Shown here in pieces: positions 52,143 through 59,103 of a DNA stretch of 64,000 nt (its first letter is position 1; each line of letters begins with the position of its first letter). The notes under the pieces were generated by a model, which was given only the letters and a program-made list of their open reading frames with translations, ran no database searches and was not told where the DNA came from. The stretch comes from Parachryseolinea silvisoli (GTDB lineage: Bacteria; Bacteroidota; Bacteroidia; Cytophagales; Cyclobacteriaceae). The position numbers and the translations under genes were made by a program. The DNA is taken from assembly GCF_021190955.1 (NCBI RefSeq), contig NZ_JAIOAO010000002.1, positions 558,001-622,000 of the forward strand, read 5' to 3'.

Positions 52143-52640
52143 ATGTTGTTACGACCCACAGTTAGCATGTCTATGGAAACAACTATACCGGCTGAGGCCA
52201 CCAAACCTTTGAACGTCCTGTTGATTGGCAACAACCCAATCGAGCTCAGTGTTGTATTGGAAAAGCTACAACAAGTACGTGACAAGAAGATCATTACGGA
52301 AATTGCGTTCGACCTCAAAAGTATTCTCGAACGACTGATACGTTTTAATCCAAACTTCATTTTTATCGACGACAACCTCGGCAACTTACAATTGCGTGAG
52401 ACCGTCAGCGAGTTGACAAACAATCGCAAGACGAAGGATATCCCCATCACCGTCCTGAAAAACTCCAACTACCACGAAGCCGCAGGCTCAGGTGCTGCAT
52501 TGGACTATCTGCTCAAACAAAACCTCTCCGCCGACGCACTGTACAACACCGTGAAGAACTCCCTGAAGTTCCGTCGCACACAACTGTACCTGTACCAGGC
52601 ATACCAAAAACGCAAAAAACAGATCGGTAAACTGATCTAA
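52143..52640 (+). CDS. Stand-alone receiver-domain protein
   Basis: 165 residues (or 157 or 155 from later ATGs at 52167 or 52173). The region ~22-140 is a CheY-like receiver with the acidic pocket Asp76 or Asp77 in NFIFIDDNLG, Thr103 in PITVLK, and Lys125 in LLKQNL. The C-terminal ~25 residues are basic (RKKQIGKLI) with no DNA-binding domain. The usual early acidic residues are replaced (LLIGNNPIE), so phosphorylation may be weak. Cognate kinase and output are not in the window. Confidence 0.75.
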   Translation: MLLRPTVSMSMETTIPAEATKPLNVLLIGNNPIELSVVLEKLQQVRDKKIITEIAFDLKSILERLIRFNPNFIFIDDNLGNLQLRETVSELTNNRKTKDIPITVLKNSNYHEAAGSGAALDYLLKQNLSADALYNTVKNSLKFRRTQLYLYQAYQKRKKQIGKLI

Positions 52641-52663
52641 GCAAAAGAGGTTGCCAAAAACAA

Positions 52664-52702
52664 CGTGAGCGCGAAGAAGAACGGAACATCTTCGCGCTCA
52701 CG
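52664..52702. terminator. Terminator-like inverted repeat after the receiver gene
   Basis: 14-base inverted repeat (52664-52677 and 52689-52702) with an 11-base loop between the receiver gene and the convergent aspartyl protease gene. The core GTGAGCG matches the stem of the terminator at 3439-3486. There is no strong T tract on either strand. Confidence 0.65.
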
Positions 52703-52713
52703 CTCACACTGGT

Positions 52714-53946
52714 TTAAATCTGGTCCTCCAACGTAAACTCTTTTCGCATACGCTCACCCCTGCGGTTAATCTCCAACCGGATCTTCTTACGCGGCTTGCT
52801 GTTAAAAAACCCGTTCACGTGGTTAAGACTCAGATACTGCGTCATCACACCGTTAATGCTGAGAATAACATCGCCGGCCAGCAAACCAGCCTTATCAGCG
52901 GCCGACTCCTTGCGCACTTCCGAAATCTCAAAGATGTTTAACTGCGAGCCCCGTGCCTTTAAGATGAGCCCGCTCAGGTTATAATGAAATCCTTTTTTGA
53001 ACGACGAATTTTTGCGCAGGTATATTTCTTCTTTCGGAAAATTAAAGATGATGCTAAAGCGGCTCATGATCTCGCCACCCACGGCGCCGTTCCGAAAAAT
53101 ATTACCCGTCTTTAAGGTATCGGTATAACTATTGGGGTCGGGAAAATTCGCGATGGCATTCATCAATTTATACGACCCGATTTCGATCGATCGAATGCGG
53201 CCCACCTTTCCGGTGATCTCGCCACCCAACCCGCGACCAATCACACTGCTAATCACATGCGCCGGCGCCTGAATGCGGCTGTCCGTCGTAGGGTCTAACA
53301 ACAACCCATGGCTTGCACCCGAGTCCATCAGCAGCTTGGCGTTAAACGACGTACCGTCTTGCAGCACCACCGGCGTGATGATGTAGGGTTTCGTGTCTTC
53401 AATCTTCATCGGCAGCGTCTGGTACTTGCGCGGTTTGCGGAAATATTCCGGGAGCGTGAGCGTCAACACTTTCTTCTCATAATCTACCTGCACAATAAAA
53501 CGGCTGAATAGCTCATAGCCTAAAATGCCATGCACGTCGGTACCCATATAGTTGCGCAGCTGCAAGTAGTCCTCCTCCAGCACCAGCATGGCGTGGCCAC
53601 GTCCCATAATGCCAGGCAGCTCGATCGTTACATTGTTGGTCACATACGCGTCAACAAGTTTTTCACCACCCGGACCGGAGATAGTATATCGACGGGAGTA
53701 CGGCAGGTTAAGAATATCCGAAAAAGTCTTTTGCGTAAGAATGGCCGTGCGCACACCCGTATCGAGAATAAACTTCAGCGGCAAGGTTCCATTTAACACA
53801 ACCGGTAAAACCACCAGGTTGTTATAGATCTCGATGGGCATCTGTACCTTCCGTTGGCCGTCGACAATGGAAAATCCTAAATTCTGTGCGGCCGCAGGAA
53901 AAATACCATAGCAAAACAAAACAGAAACCAGAAAATTCCTGATCAT
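52714..53946 (-). CDS. Retropepsin-like aspartyl protease with PDZ domain
   Basis: 410 residues from the ATG at 53946. The reading frame continues upstream into the LOG gene, but the signal peptide MIRNFLVSVLFCYGIFPAAAQ marks the true start. Two aspartyl-protease lobes are present: FILDTGVRTAIL (Asp62) and LLMDSGASHGLLL (Asp208), each with the following hydrophobic-Gly strand (HGILGYE). A PDZ domain (about 325-410) contains ADKAGLLAGDVILSINGV. It is probably periplasmic or surface-located. The two-lobe form in one chain makes it a monomeric protease. Substrate unknown. Confidence 0.88.
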   Translation of the reverse strand: MIRNFLVSVLFCYGIFPAAAQNLGFSIVDGQRKVQMPIEIYNNLVVLPVVLNGTLPLKFILDTGVRTAILTQKTFSDILNLPYSRRYTISGPGGEKLVDAYVTNNVTIELPGIMGRGHAMLVLEEDYLQLRNYMGTDVHGILGYELFSRFIVQVDYEKKVLTLTLPEYFRKPRKYQTLPMKIEDTKPYIITPVVLQDGTSFNAKLLMDSGASHGLLLDPTTDSRIQAPAHVISSVIGRGLGGEITGKVGRIRSIEIGSYKLMNAIANFPDPNSYTDTLKTGNIFRNGAVGGEIMSRFSIIFNFPKEEIYLRKNSSFKKGFHYNLSGLILKARGSQLNIFEISEVRKESAADKAGLLAGDVILSINGVMTQYLSLNHVNGFFNSKPRKKIRLEINRRGERMRKEFTLEDQI

Positions 53947-53999
53947 AACGTGTCTGGCCAGAAGGTTTACTGGTAAGATAAGGGAATTACGCGAATGTC

Positions 54000-54542
54000 C
54001 TATCGTATTGCGGTGCGGATAGCAGATAAAAGTGTTTCGGGTGTGTTTTCGCGGAGGAGTACCGCCAATTGATCGGCGTCCAGAAAGCCCTCGCTCACCA
54101 TCCATTGCATTTGTGCTAACAACGGATCAAAAAATTCACGCGTGTTCAGCAGTCCCACAGGTTGTGTGATCAGGCCGAGTTGTTTCCAGGTGAGAATTTC
54201 CGCCAGTTCGTCCAACGTGCCCCAGCCGCCCGGCATGGCAACAAAGGCATCCGAAAGATCGGCCATGCGCTTTTTGCGGGCGTGCATCGTGTCTACTACC
54301 TCCAGGGTGGTAACATTTCGATGCCCGACCTCGAGCTTCAATAAGAAATCAGGGATGACGCCAATGACCTTACCGCCACCGGCTAAGACAGCATCGGCCA
54401 CTACGCCCATTAACCCAACGTTGCCGCCTCCGTATACTAGCGTGTGGCCCTCTTGTGCCAACAAACTGCCAAATGTTTTTGCCGCCGCTTCGTACGCCAC
54501 AGCGTGGCCACGCCGCGAGCCGCAGAAAACACAGATGTTCAT
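54000..54542 (-). CDS. LOG-family protein (TIGR00730)
   Basis: 180 residues of the Rossmann-like lysine-decarboxylase-fold LOG family. The diagnostic PGGWGTLDE (104-112) and GGGNVGLMG are both present; the motif has Trp where most members have Tyr or Phe. LOG proteins hydrolyse nucleoside 5'-monophosphates such as cytokinin ribotides to bases. A 40-residue membrane protein gene starts 146 bases before it and ends 23 bases upstream on the same strand; the pair looks like an operon. Confidence 0.92.
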   Translation of the reverse strand: MNICVFCGSRRGHAVAYEAAAKTFGSLLAQEGHTLVYGGGNVGLMGVVADAVLAGGGKVIGVIPDFLLKLEVGHRNVTTLEVVDTMHARKKRMADLSDAFVAMPGGWGTLDELAEILTWKQLGLITQPVGLLNTREFFDPLLAQMQWMVSEGFLDADQLAVLLRENTPETLLSAIRTAIR

Positions 54543-54565
54543 AAGGGGAAAATCCCGTGTGGGGA

Positions 54566-54688
54566 TTAGAATTTGTTGTCGTGCTTGTTCTTGCTCACCA
54601 TTTTATTGGGGAAGATCCAAGGGGACACGATCGCCAGAATAAAAAGTGCGATCACAACATAAAAAGGCCACCAAGATGCGAAGTCCAT
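54566..54688 (-). CDS. 40-residue single-helix membrane protein
   Basis: An open frame of 40 codons with an ATG at 54688 and a TAA at 54566. The product starts MDFASWWPFYVVIALFILAI, one clear membrane helix of about 16-20 residues, followed by VSPWIFPNKMVSKNKHDNKF, a basic tail. The Trp-Trp-Pro interface and lysine-rich end are usual for a single-pass inner-membrane peptide with the tail in the cytoplasm. It lies 23 bases upstream of the LOG gene on the same strand. I do not recognise a family. That it is expressed is inference from coding quality and spacing. Confidence 0.65.
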   Translation of the reverse strand: MDFASWWPFYVVIALFILAIVSPWIFPNKMVSKNKHDNKF

Positions 54689-54801
54689 AACTTTATTAAT
54701 TTTAGGCTCGTAAAAATAGGGCGTGTCCCAGTATTTTGCATCAGAACCAGTAAAAAATGTTTCGGTCGCAATAATTGGGTCGGAAACCCTTGTCTTTCTG
54801 T

Positions 54802-55356
54802 ATGAAAAAGTTTCTGATCATCTCCGGACTGGCCGTGGCCGTCCTGATTATTTTAGGGTGGGCGACCATGTATTACATGAAAAAGCAGACTAAGTCTTTT
54901 AGTCCGGAAGAGGAGGTCGTCTTCAGCCAAAACAAGCTCACCATCAACGTCTTTTATAACCGGCCCTTCAAAAAAGGCCGTGTTATCTACGGCGGACTGG
55001 TGCCCTATGGCAAAGTATGGCGTACCGGCGCCAACGAAGCCACCACCTTCCAAACCTCGCAAGACCTCAAATTCGAAGGCAAAACCCTTCGCAAAGGCAG
55101 GTACTCGCTCTGGACCATTCCCGGCGAAGACACCTGGACCATCATCTTTAACAGCGAATACGGCCAGTGGGGCGTCAGCTCCGATGGTGAAGCAAACCGC
55201 TCACCCGACCGCGACGTGCTCCAGGTACAGGTACATCCCGTCCTGCAGGACCGCGAATTCGAACAATTCACTATTGCTTTTGAAAAGCTGGGCGAAGAGG
55301 TGGAAATGGTGCTGATGTGGGACAAGACCCTCGTCGCCGTACCCTTTGCCTACTAA
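54802..55356 (+). CDS. DUF2911-family exported protein
   Basis: 184 residues from the ATG at 54802 (a TTG 27 bases earlier is not needed). One N-terminal membrane segment (FLIISGLAVAVLIILGWATMYY) then a domain matching DUF2911: KKGRVIYGGLVPYGKVWRTGANEATTF and KGRYSLWTIPGEDTWTIIFN, with the final MLMWDKT region. The function of DUF2911 is unknown. It is beta-rich and probably faces the periplasm. It is convergent with the PD40/OmpA gene, 19 bases away. Confidence 0.87.
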   Translation: MKKFLIISGLAVAVLIILGWATMYYMKKQTKSFSPEEEVVFSQNKLTINVFYNRPFKKGRVIYGGLVPYGKVWRTGANEATTFQTSQDLKFEGKTLRKGRYSLWTIPGEDTWTIIFNSEYGQWGVSSDGEANRSPDRDVLQVQVHPVLQDREFEQFTIAFEKLGEEVEMVLMWDKTLVAVPFAY

Positions 55357-55375
55357 GCCCCGCCCCGGCAATCCA

Positions 55376-56959
55376 TCATCCTTTTCTAACCACCGCCTTT
55401 ATGGTAAGCTTTTTGTTTTCCGGCAACGCCGCCGGAATGGCGTTAACGAAATAGGTAAAGCTTCCCGGGGAAGCACCCTGCGACACCAGGTAGTTGATAA
55501 TCGCCTGGGCTTGCGCCTGCGTGCGGTCATTGTGGAAAAGCTTCTTGACCATAATCGTGTCGCGCTTGTACAGCTGCCCCAATGAATCGATGTCGTCATA
55601 TTTTGTATGGATCGAATCGACCGAAATTTCCGTCAGGTCGGCCGACGACCGGTTGGCATCTTCCACGTAGCCGCTCAGCAATACCTGAATCTCAAACTTA
55701 AATCCGGGGTTCGCTTTTATGAGGCGTGCCAGTTGTTTCAAGGCATTGTCAGACGTAGCCTGCAGCGTACTGGAAGAAGGCTTAAATTGCACGCCATCCA
55801 ACACGATTTCGTCACCCACAGCCGGCTGTTTTAACGTCACATTTACTTTCTCTTTTTGCGGCACCTTGTCACCTGTCAAATCCAACTGCCGCGAGAAGTA
55901 CGACACCTGACTTTGCTCCGGATCAACCGACAATTCATATCGTGTCCCTTCGGGCAAGTAAACGTAATACGAACCATCGCTCGCGGGGCGGCCGCTATAA
56001 ACGCGTTTGCCCGTAGTCATATCAGACACGGAAAGATAGGCGGGCGTAGCTGCACCCGAGGCATCCGATATTTTGCCTTCCAGTTTCATAATACCTTTCG
56101 GCCGGAGATTGTCTGGTATCAGGAATTCTGTGATCTCGCGATTGTTACGGGTGCCTGGGGCTTCTTTCAATAGATATCGCCCGAGTGCCGCCACGCTTAC
56201 ATATTGATCGTCTTCGGCTGTATTGACAAAATCCAGCGGCGCCGGTGCTGACCAGCTACCATTCTTCAGGCGTGACATATACAGGTCCATGCCGCCTTTA
56301 CCACCGGCTTTGTCAGACGAAAAGATCAGCGTCTCGCCATCGGCCATAATGCGTGGGGCCTGAGCGTTGCCGGTATTGATCGACGCTGGCAGCGCCACGG
56401 GTTCTTCCCATTGACCATTTGATTTTTTTACCGTGCGGAAAATCTGGCAACCACCGGCTTTACGCTGGTCCATTTTGTCGCACCGCATAAAGTATAGTGC
56501 GCTGCCATCGGGGGTAAACGACGGACAGCCATCGTTGGTTTTGGAGTTGATGGGCGCCCCAAAATTTTCCGGTGTGCTCCAGGTCGTTCCCTTCAGTTCC
56601 GAAACAAAAATATCATAACCGCCTACCACGGGCGATTTGGCACAAGTAAAGTATAGCTTTCTGCCATCGGCGCTGAGCGCATAGCCCTGGAAAAAATTGA
56701 GACGCGTACTGAGGTGCTTGGGCAATTCCACTGGGGTAGACCAATCTGTTTCACGCGACGTATACATGACTGCCAGCGCGCCATCCTGACCACTGTTCGA
56801 GACAAAAAGCAGTGCATTGCCATCATGGCTGATATAGGGCGACGACACGTCAAGCGACGGGTGGTTGATAATGCCGGGCAACTTGCGCACCTTGGATTGG
56901 GCACAGGCCGGCAACGCCGTTAAGCCTAGCAGCAGGAAAAGAAGAGGAGTTTTTGTCAT
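55376..56959 (-). CDS. PD40-repeat protein with diverged OmpA-like C terminus
   Basis: 527 residues. Signal peptide ending ACAQ; PD40 repeats over about 30-290 (ALSADGRKLYFTCAK, FTPDGSALYFMRC, IMADGETLIFSSDK); a regulatory-like sandwich (about 310-400); and an OmpA-like C terminus opening VLDGVQFKPSSSTLQATSDN. The OmpA core is modified: the usual GHTD is LSGYVEDA, and about 45 extra residues (ISVDSIHTKYDDIDSLGQL...) separate it from the NDRTQAQAQAIINYL helix. It may not bind peptidoglycan in the usual way. The layout resembles the OmpA protein at 39740-41773 without its N-terminal sandwich. Confidence 0.82.
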   Translation of the reverse strand: MTKTPLLFLLLGLTALPACAQSKVRKLPGIINHPSLDVSSPYISHDGNALLFVSNSGQDGALAVMYTSRETDWSTPVELPKHLSTRLNFFQGYALSADGRKLYFTCAKSPVVGGYDIFVSELKGTTWSTPENFGAPINSKTNDGCPSFTPDGSALYFMRCDKMDQRKAGGCQIFRTVKKSNGQWEEPVALPASINTGNAQAPRIMADGETLIFSSDKAGGKGGMDLYMSRLKNGSWSAPAPLDFVNTAEDDQYVSVAALGRYLLKEAPGTRNNREITEFLIPDNLRPKGIMKLEGKISDASGAATPAYLSVSDMTTGKRVYSGRPASDGSYYVYLPEGTRYELSVDPEQSQVSYFSRQLDLTGDKVPQKEKVNVTLKQPAVGDEIVLDGVQFKPSSSTLQATSDNALKQLARLIKANPGFKFEIQVLLSGYVEDANRSSADLTEISVDSIHTKYDDIDSLGQLYKRDTIMVKKLFHNDRTQAQAQAIINYLVSQGASPGSFTYFVNAIPAALPENKKLTIKAVVRKG

Positions 56960-57130
56960 AGGGTGAATACCAATAGAAACCGGGAAATAGAATGGATTAG
57001 CTAAAATTACGCAATTCCGTCCGGCAGGAAAGCAATTTTCAAGGGGGTGAATTATTTCCAGATTTTCAGTTGCCGTTCGGGGTTTTTCGGCTTAGCATCG
57101 TAACTTCGCTGCCAGAAAAAACCGTGTAAA

Positions 57131-57874
57131 ATGATCCAGGTCATTCCATCCATTGCCATTCGCAAAGGGACCGTCGTCAAGATGCGAAAAGGCGATCCCA
57201 GCAGTGAAAAGGCATACAACGAAAACCCATTGGACCTTGCCAAGCGGTTTGAAGATCATGGAATCGACGTTGTCCACCTGGTCGACCTCGACGGCGCCGA
57301 AAAGGGCAGCCCCATAAACTGGCACGTGCTCGAAACCATTGCCGGCCATACCAACTTAAAAGTCGACTTTACCGGCGGCATCTCCACCGACGGCGACATC
57401 AGCAAAGCCTACGAATATGGTGCCGCATATATCACTGCCGCCAGCATTGCTGTCACCAATCCCGAGCTCTTTGCTTCATGGATCATCTCGTATGGCCGTG
57501 AGAAAATTACGCTCGGCGCCGACGTTGTAGACCGCAACACCAAAGAGATGCTCTTCCGTGGCTGGCAGCGGCGCACGCAGCAGGGCCTCATGGAGCACCT
57601 GGACTATTTCGCCTCCCGTGGGCTAAAGTATGTGAAGTCCACCGACGTATCGCACGATGGTACACTCGAAGGTCCGGCCTTTGAATTTTACCAGGACATA
57701 CTCGATGCGTTTCCCGACATTTGTGTACTCGCCAGTGGTGGTGTACGCGGTGTGGATGACATCAAACGGCTCAACGACATGGGTATCTTTGCTGTCATCT
57801 TCGGCAAGGCATACTATGAAGGTCTCCTCAACCTCAAAGACCTGGAACAATTCCTGATCAAAAAGGAAATATAA
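57131..57874 (+). CDS. HisA-family isomerase homologue with altered active site
   Basis: 247 residues, close in length and sequence pattern to Bacteroidota HisA (VDLDGAEKGS, LGADVVDRN, KSTDVSHDGTL, VLASGGVRG, VIFGKAYYEG). HisA isomerises ProFAR in histidine synthesis. The N-terminal IPAID motif is IPSIAI here: the catalytic Asp8 of HisA corresponds to Ala9. Asp131, Thr171 and Asp176 are kept. With the general acid missing, normal HisA activity is doubtful; it may act on another phosphoribosyl substrate. It lies 25 bases upstream of purM rather than in a his operon. Confidence 0.75.
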   Translation: MIQVIPSIAIRKGTVVKMRKGDPSSEKAYNENPLDLAKRFEDHGIDVVHLVDLDGAEKGSPINWHVLETIAGHTNLKVDFTGGISTDGDISKAYEYGAAYITAASIAVTNPELFASWIISYGREKITLGADVVDRNTKEMLFRGWQRRTQQGLMEHLDYFASRGLKYVKSTDVSHDGTLEGPAFEFYQDILDAFPDICVLASGGVRGVDDIKRLNDMGIFAVIFGKAYYEGLLNLKDLEQFLIKKEI

Positions 57875-57899
57875 CTCGCTTTCGCTAACTGTCTTTCCA

Positions 57900-59063
57900 T
57901 TGAATTCCGATCGCTATAATCAACGCGGCGTATCCGCCTCCAAAGAAGATGTCCACCAGGCCATCCGTAATTTAGACAAGGGACTTTTCCCCAAAGCATT
58001 CTGTAAAGTTGTGCCCGACTACCTTGGCCACGACGATGCATACTGCACCATCATGCACGCCGACGGCGCCGGTACAAAATCATCGTTGGCCTATTTATAC
58101 TGGAAAGAGACGGGCGACCTGTCCGTATGGAAAGGCATCGCACAAGACGCCATCATCATGAACATCGACGACCTGCTGTGCGTCGGTGCCATTGATAACA
58201 TTTTATTGTCCTCCACCATCGGCCGCAATAAACACCTTATCCCTGGCGAAGTGATCGCCGCGGTCATAGAAGGCACAGAAGAGGTACTGGCCATGCTGCG
58301 CAGCCACGGCCTGAACATCATCAGCACCGGTGGTGAAACTGCCGACCTGGGCGACCTCGTAAAAACCATTGTCGTCGATAGCACCGTCGTTAGCCGCATG
58401 AAACGCAGCGACGTAATCGACAACCAAAACATCCAGGCAGGCGACGTAATTGTAGGCTTCGCTTCGTTCGGGCAGACCTCCTACGAAAGCGAATACAACG
58501 GCGGCATGGGCAGCAACGGCCTGACATCAGCCCGTCACGATGTCTTCCACAAAGACTACGCAATAAAATATCCCGAGTCCTACGACGGCAACGTCACCGC
58601 AGGCCTCGTCTACACGGGCAAGTGCCGCCTGACCGACACCGTGCCCGGCGCGCCCATCAATGCCGGCAAGCTGGTGCTATCACCCACGCGCACCTATGCG
58701 CCCGTCATCATCGAAATGCTCAAACAACTGCGCAGCCGGATCCATGGCATGGTGCATTGCAGCGGCGGCGCACAAACCAAAGTGCTCCACTTCGTCGACG
58801 ACGTACACATCATCAAAGACAACCTGTTCGATATCCCACCGCTCTTTAAGCTTATTCACGACCAAAGCGGCACCGACTGGAAGGAGATGTATAAAGTATT
58901 TAACATGGGCCACCGCATGGAAATATACCTGCCACAAGCTCACGCACAGGCCGTCATCGACATCGCCAGGTCGTTTAACCTCGACGCGCAGATTGTCGGC
59001 CGCGTAGAAGCCGGCAAAAAGCAAGTGAGCCTCCGCACACCGTTCGGAGAATTTACCTACTAA
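57900..59063 (+). CDS. purM: Phosphoribosylformylglycinamidine cyclo-ligase (AIR synthetase)
   Basis: 387 residues beginning with a TTG codon, in frame with NSDRYNQRGVSASKEDVH, the standard opening of Bacteroidota PurM. Conserved segments include IMHADGAGTKSSLAYLYW, CVGAIDNILLSSTIGRNK, STGGETADLGD, GMGSNGLTSARHD, VHCSGGAQTKVLHFVD and the C-terminal NMGHRMEIY. It forms the imidazole ring in purine synthesis. It follows the HisA-like gene after 25 bases, so the two are probably cotranscribed. Confidence 0.93.
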   Translation: MNSDRYNQRGVSASKEDVHQAIRNLDKGLFPKAFCKVVPDYLGHDDAYCTIMHADGAGTKSSLAYLYWKETGDLSVWKGIAQDAIIMNIDDLLCVGAIDNILLSSTIGRNKHLIPGEVIAAVIEGTEEVLAMLRSHGLNIISTGGETADLGDLVKTIVVDSTVVSRMKRSDVIDNQNIQAGDVIVGFASFGQTSYESEYNGGMGSNGLTSARHDVFHKDYAIKYPESYDGNVTAGLVYTGKCRLTDTVPGAPINAGKLVLSPTRTYAPVIIEMLKQLRSRIHGMVHCSGGAQTKVLHFVDDVHIIKDNLFDIPPLFKLIHDQSGTDWKEMYKVFNMGHRMEIYLPQAHAQAVIDIARSFNLDAQIVGRVEAGKKQVSLRTPFGEFTY

Positions 59064-59103
59064 TCAGAATTTAGTTACTACTTTACTGCAAAGACTCAAC
59101 GAC

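Noticed and set aside
53947-54105. N-terminal extension of the aspartyl protease reading frame.
   Set aside because: It overlaps the LOG gene by over 100 bases in another frame, and a clean signal peptide starts at 53946.
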